Position numbers and translations under genes: made by a program | Part shown: piece by piece, positions 51,062 through 52,608 of the stretch | How the letters are laid out: the number at the start of each line of letters is the position of its first letter | Position numbering within the stretch: the first letter of the stretch is position 1 | Virus record (IMG/VR): IMGVR_UViG_3300031344_000200 | Location: 1 to 52,608 of that record | Reading direction: 5' to 3' (one strand) | Length of the DNA: 52,608 nt | DNA from: a virus | Notes under the pieces: model-generated | What the model was told of the DNA's origin: nothing | Database searches by the model: none | What the model saw: only the letters and a program-made list of their open reading frames with translations

Positions 51062-51825
51062 TGGGTGATGTTCAAGGTTGTTATGCAGAACAACAAGAAC
51101 TGCTCGACAAGTGCAAGGCGCGTCCTGAAGACTGGGTCATCTTCCTCGGTGATACCGTCGACCGAGGTCCCGAGAGCGGCAAGTGCGTTGACCTGGCGAT
51201 GCGGATCGAAGCGCGACAAGGCAAACCCGCCTGCATCCTGGGCAACCATGAACACCGGCACCTCGATCATGAAGACGTACTGGCACGCACTGGTAAGCTG
51301 CCGAGTCAGCTACCCCCGTCTCACGTCGTCACCCGGTCACAGCTCCGTCCCGAGCACTACGACTACTTCAGGCGGTTGCCACTGTACCTGCGTCTACCAG
51401 AGTTCAACGCCGTCGCCGTCCATGCCGGCGTCTTCCCAGGGGTGCCCATCGAACGCCAGTCCGTGCGTCACTTGACCCACATACAGTGCATCTGTCCCTA
51501 CGACTTTGGTGCCGATGGTCAGATGAGGATCAACGACAAGTCGATGTGGCCGAGTCGCATTCCTCCCAACGAAGGTTGGCGCTTTTGGCACCACTTTTGG
51601 GACGGGCCTGAGCGCATCTTCTTCGGTCACAGCGTCCTCAATAGGCCATTGATCACCCCGAAAGCGGTGGGCCTCGACGGTGGTTGTTGCTTTGGCGGCG
51701 AGCTGTGGGCCTATGTGCTGCCCGATGAGAGGTTGGTCAGCGTCAAGGCGCGTGCCGTTCACAGTGGCGAGTCACGCTTTGAACGTAAACTGTTCCCGAT
51801 CGGCGATGACGTCTACACGTATTGA
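51040..51825 (+). CDS. Calcineurin-like metallophosphatase, lambda-PP/PrpE type
   Basis: 261 aa from ATG 51040 or 51046. Motifs GDVQGC (Asp 10), GDTVDRGP (Asp 38, Arg 42) and GNHEH (Asn 69, His 70), with a later VAVHAGV and FFGHS, give the full two-metal phosphoesterase set. Serine/threonine-protein or dinucleoside phosphatase activity is likely. The start lies inside the end of the endonuclease gene. Confidence 0.88.
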   Translation: MAMRTILVGDVQGCYAEQQELLDKCKARPEDWVIFLGDTVDRGPESGKCVDLAMRIEARQGKPACILGNHEHRHLDHEDVLARTGKLPSQLPPSHVVTRSQLRPEHYDYFRRLPLYLRLPEFNAVAVHAGVFPGVPIERQSVRHLTHIQCICPYDFGADGQMRINDKSMWPSRIPPNEGWRFWHHFWDGPERIFFGHSVLNRPLITPKAVGLDGGCCFGGELWAYVLPDERLVSVKARAVHSGESRFERKLFPIGDDVYTY

Positions 51826-51830
51826 TGTGG

Positions 51831-51859
51831 ATGACAAGCGCGCGAACACCGTGTAGGAT
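51831..51859 (+). promoter_or_regulatory. Leaderless-type promoter
   Basis: -35 ATGACA, 17-nt spacer, -10 TAGGAT, GACCAC, ATG 51866. Confidence 0.65.
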
Positions 51860-51865
51860 GACCAC

Positions 51866-52492
51866 ATGAAGAGCGCCGATCTAATGCAGTACGTGACACC
51901 CGATGAGAACCCGGGCTGTGGCTTCCTATTTCGCTACAGGGGCACGCGTGTCTCCCAATCACGGCGAATCTTTGAAGCGTTGGATCAGCTCAATGCGATG
52001 TTGCCCATGGGCACGCCCCGCCTGATCGTTGAGATCGGTACTCTGTACGGAGGCTTCACCCGGATCTTGCGTGACCATGACATCAGCACTCACTCACCCA
52101 TCTACACCTTCGACATCAAGGACACCGTGCCCACTGTCTTCGACTTGGGCACCAACGTCAATCGCATCTTGGGTGACGTGTTCACTGTGCAGCGCACGTA
52201 CCTACGGTTGCTCTTGACGCAACCCATACAGGCGCTCGTCTTCTGCGACGGGGGTGCCAAGGAACGCGAGGTCAATGAGTTCTGCGCCTACCTGAAGGCG
52301 GGTGACCTCATCATGTGCCATGATTACGTCAAGCACCCCGATGACCTCAAGGATCAGGCGTTGGTGGGTGACTGGCCGTCGTATGAATCACAGTGGTGCA
52401 ACGTCAAGGACGCACTGACCGCCAATGGCTGTGAGCCCTTCGCTGAGGACGTGATGAGGCGGGCGCTGTGGGGTTGCTGGGTGAAGCGCTGA
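51866..52492 (+). CDS. SAM-dependent O-methyltransferase, CmcI/TylF-like
   Basis: 208 aa. LIVEIGTLYGGFTRIL is the SAM motif I, IYTFDIKD strand 2, IQALVFCDGGAKEREV motif IV region, and GDLIMCHDYVKHP the following strand with His-Asp. The layout resembles the cephalosporin-hydroxylase/macrocin O-methyltransferase group acting on sugars or small molecules. Predicted leaderless. Confidence 0.75.
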   Translation: MKSADLMQYVTPDENPGCGFLFRYRGTRVSQSRRIFEALDQLNAMLPMGTPRLIVEIGTLYGGFTRILRDHDISTHSPIYTFDIKDTVPTVFDLGTNVNRILGDVFTVQRTYLRLLLTQPIQALVFCDGGAKEREVNEFCAYLKAGDLIMCHDYVKHPDDLKDQALVGDWPSYESQWCNVKDALTANGCEPFAEDVMRRALWGCWVKR

Positions 52493-52603
52493 TCACGCTC
52501 GGGTGTAATCAGGATCACCGTACGGTGCCTCGAGCAACGCATCGAGGACGGCTTTCACTTGGTCAGTGGTGAGGCCCGTTCGTTGAGCGTACTGGTGCAA
52601 CAT
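52493..52603 (-). CDS. Small helical protein at window edge
   Basis: 36 aa from ATG 52603, preceded at once by an in-frame stop, so apparently complete. YAQRTGLTTDQVKAVLDALL is a helix-turn-helix-like pair reminiscent of the start of HU-type proteins. Its stop abuts the stop of the methyltransferase gene. Confidence 0.55.
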   Translation of the reverse strand: MLHQYAQRTGLTTDQVKAVLDALLEAPYGDPDYTRA

Positions 52604-52608
52604 CTATT

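Overview
The window looks like part of a large phage genome, or a phage-like extrachromosomal element, of a diderm (Gram-negative) host. Genes are short, tightly packed, and run in long same-strand blocks. They are joined by ATGA, GTGA or TGATG start/stop overlaps. No ribosomal, tRNA or core metabolic genes are seen. There is a free-standing GIY-YIG endonuclease, a conserved phage-type small protein (47489-47815), a lambda-type phosphatase, a RecA-fold ATPase and stand-alone methyltransferases. Lipoproteins, an OmpA-type protein, an outer-membrane beta-barrel and a TolC-like protein point to a host with an outer membrane. No virion structural, polymerase or packaging gene is present, so the phage assignment is an inference.

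Layout. 1-25.8 kb is entirely minus strand. It holds a glycosyltransferase plus pyruvyltransferase pair (0.9-3.1 kb), an HD-domain protein (4.2-5.2 kb), and a methyltransferase/C39-like peptidase operon (6.8-8.5 kb). A block of lipoproteins and outer-membrane proteins follows (8.5-12 kb), then an operon for synthesis and export of a polysaccharide (12.2-17.3 kb: lipoprotein, processive GT2 synthase, HlyD-like adaptor, TolC-like exporter). Next come clusters of tiny one-helix membrane proteins (17.7-21.6 kb), a hairpin-rich lipoprotein (21.7-22.4 kb) and a histone H1-like/KOW protein (24.8-25.5 kb). From 25.9 kb transcription is mostly plus strand, with minus islands at 31.2-33.2, 38.4-39.2 and 47.8-49.9 kb.

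The dominant feature is a paralogous array at 27.2-31.3, 34.4-38.4 and 41.9-47.5 kb: more than 40 consecutive diverged genes of about 65-100 codons. They share an N-terminal PG(T/D/Q)L motif, a central CLVI-type hydrophobic strand, and a C-terminal (L)GW motif. I call this the LGW family; that is my own label. Outliers on the minus strand lie near 6.8, 17.3, 18.9, 19.2, 31.2 and 48.4 kb. The pattern suggests a small all-beta (SH3/KOW-like) barrel. A methionine aminopeptidase and a RecA-like ATPase are embedded in or next to the array.

Regulation. About 30 promoters share one design: -35 TGCAAG (variants TGTAAG, TGCAAA), a 17-nt spacer, and -10 TAGGAT (variants TAGAGT, TACAGT). About two thirds of them are followed by only 6-7 nt and then the start codon, which predicts leaderless mRNAs. 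Five of these promoters also carry a 23-bp palindrome 8-9 nt upstream of the -35, which defines a probable regulon. Eleven 19-bp hairpins with covarying arms are scattered from 21.3 to 27.3 kb, several of them inside coding sequence.

All calls come from reading the sequence; no database search or structure prediction was run.
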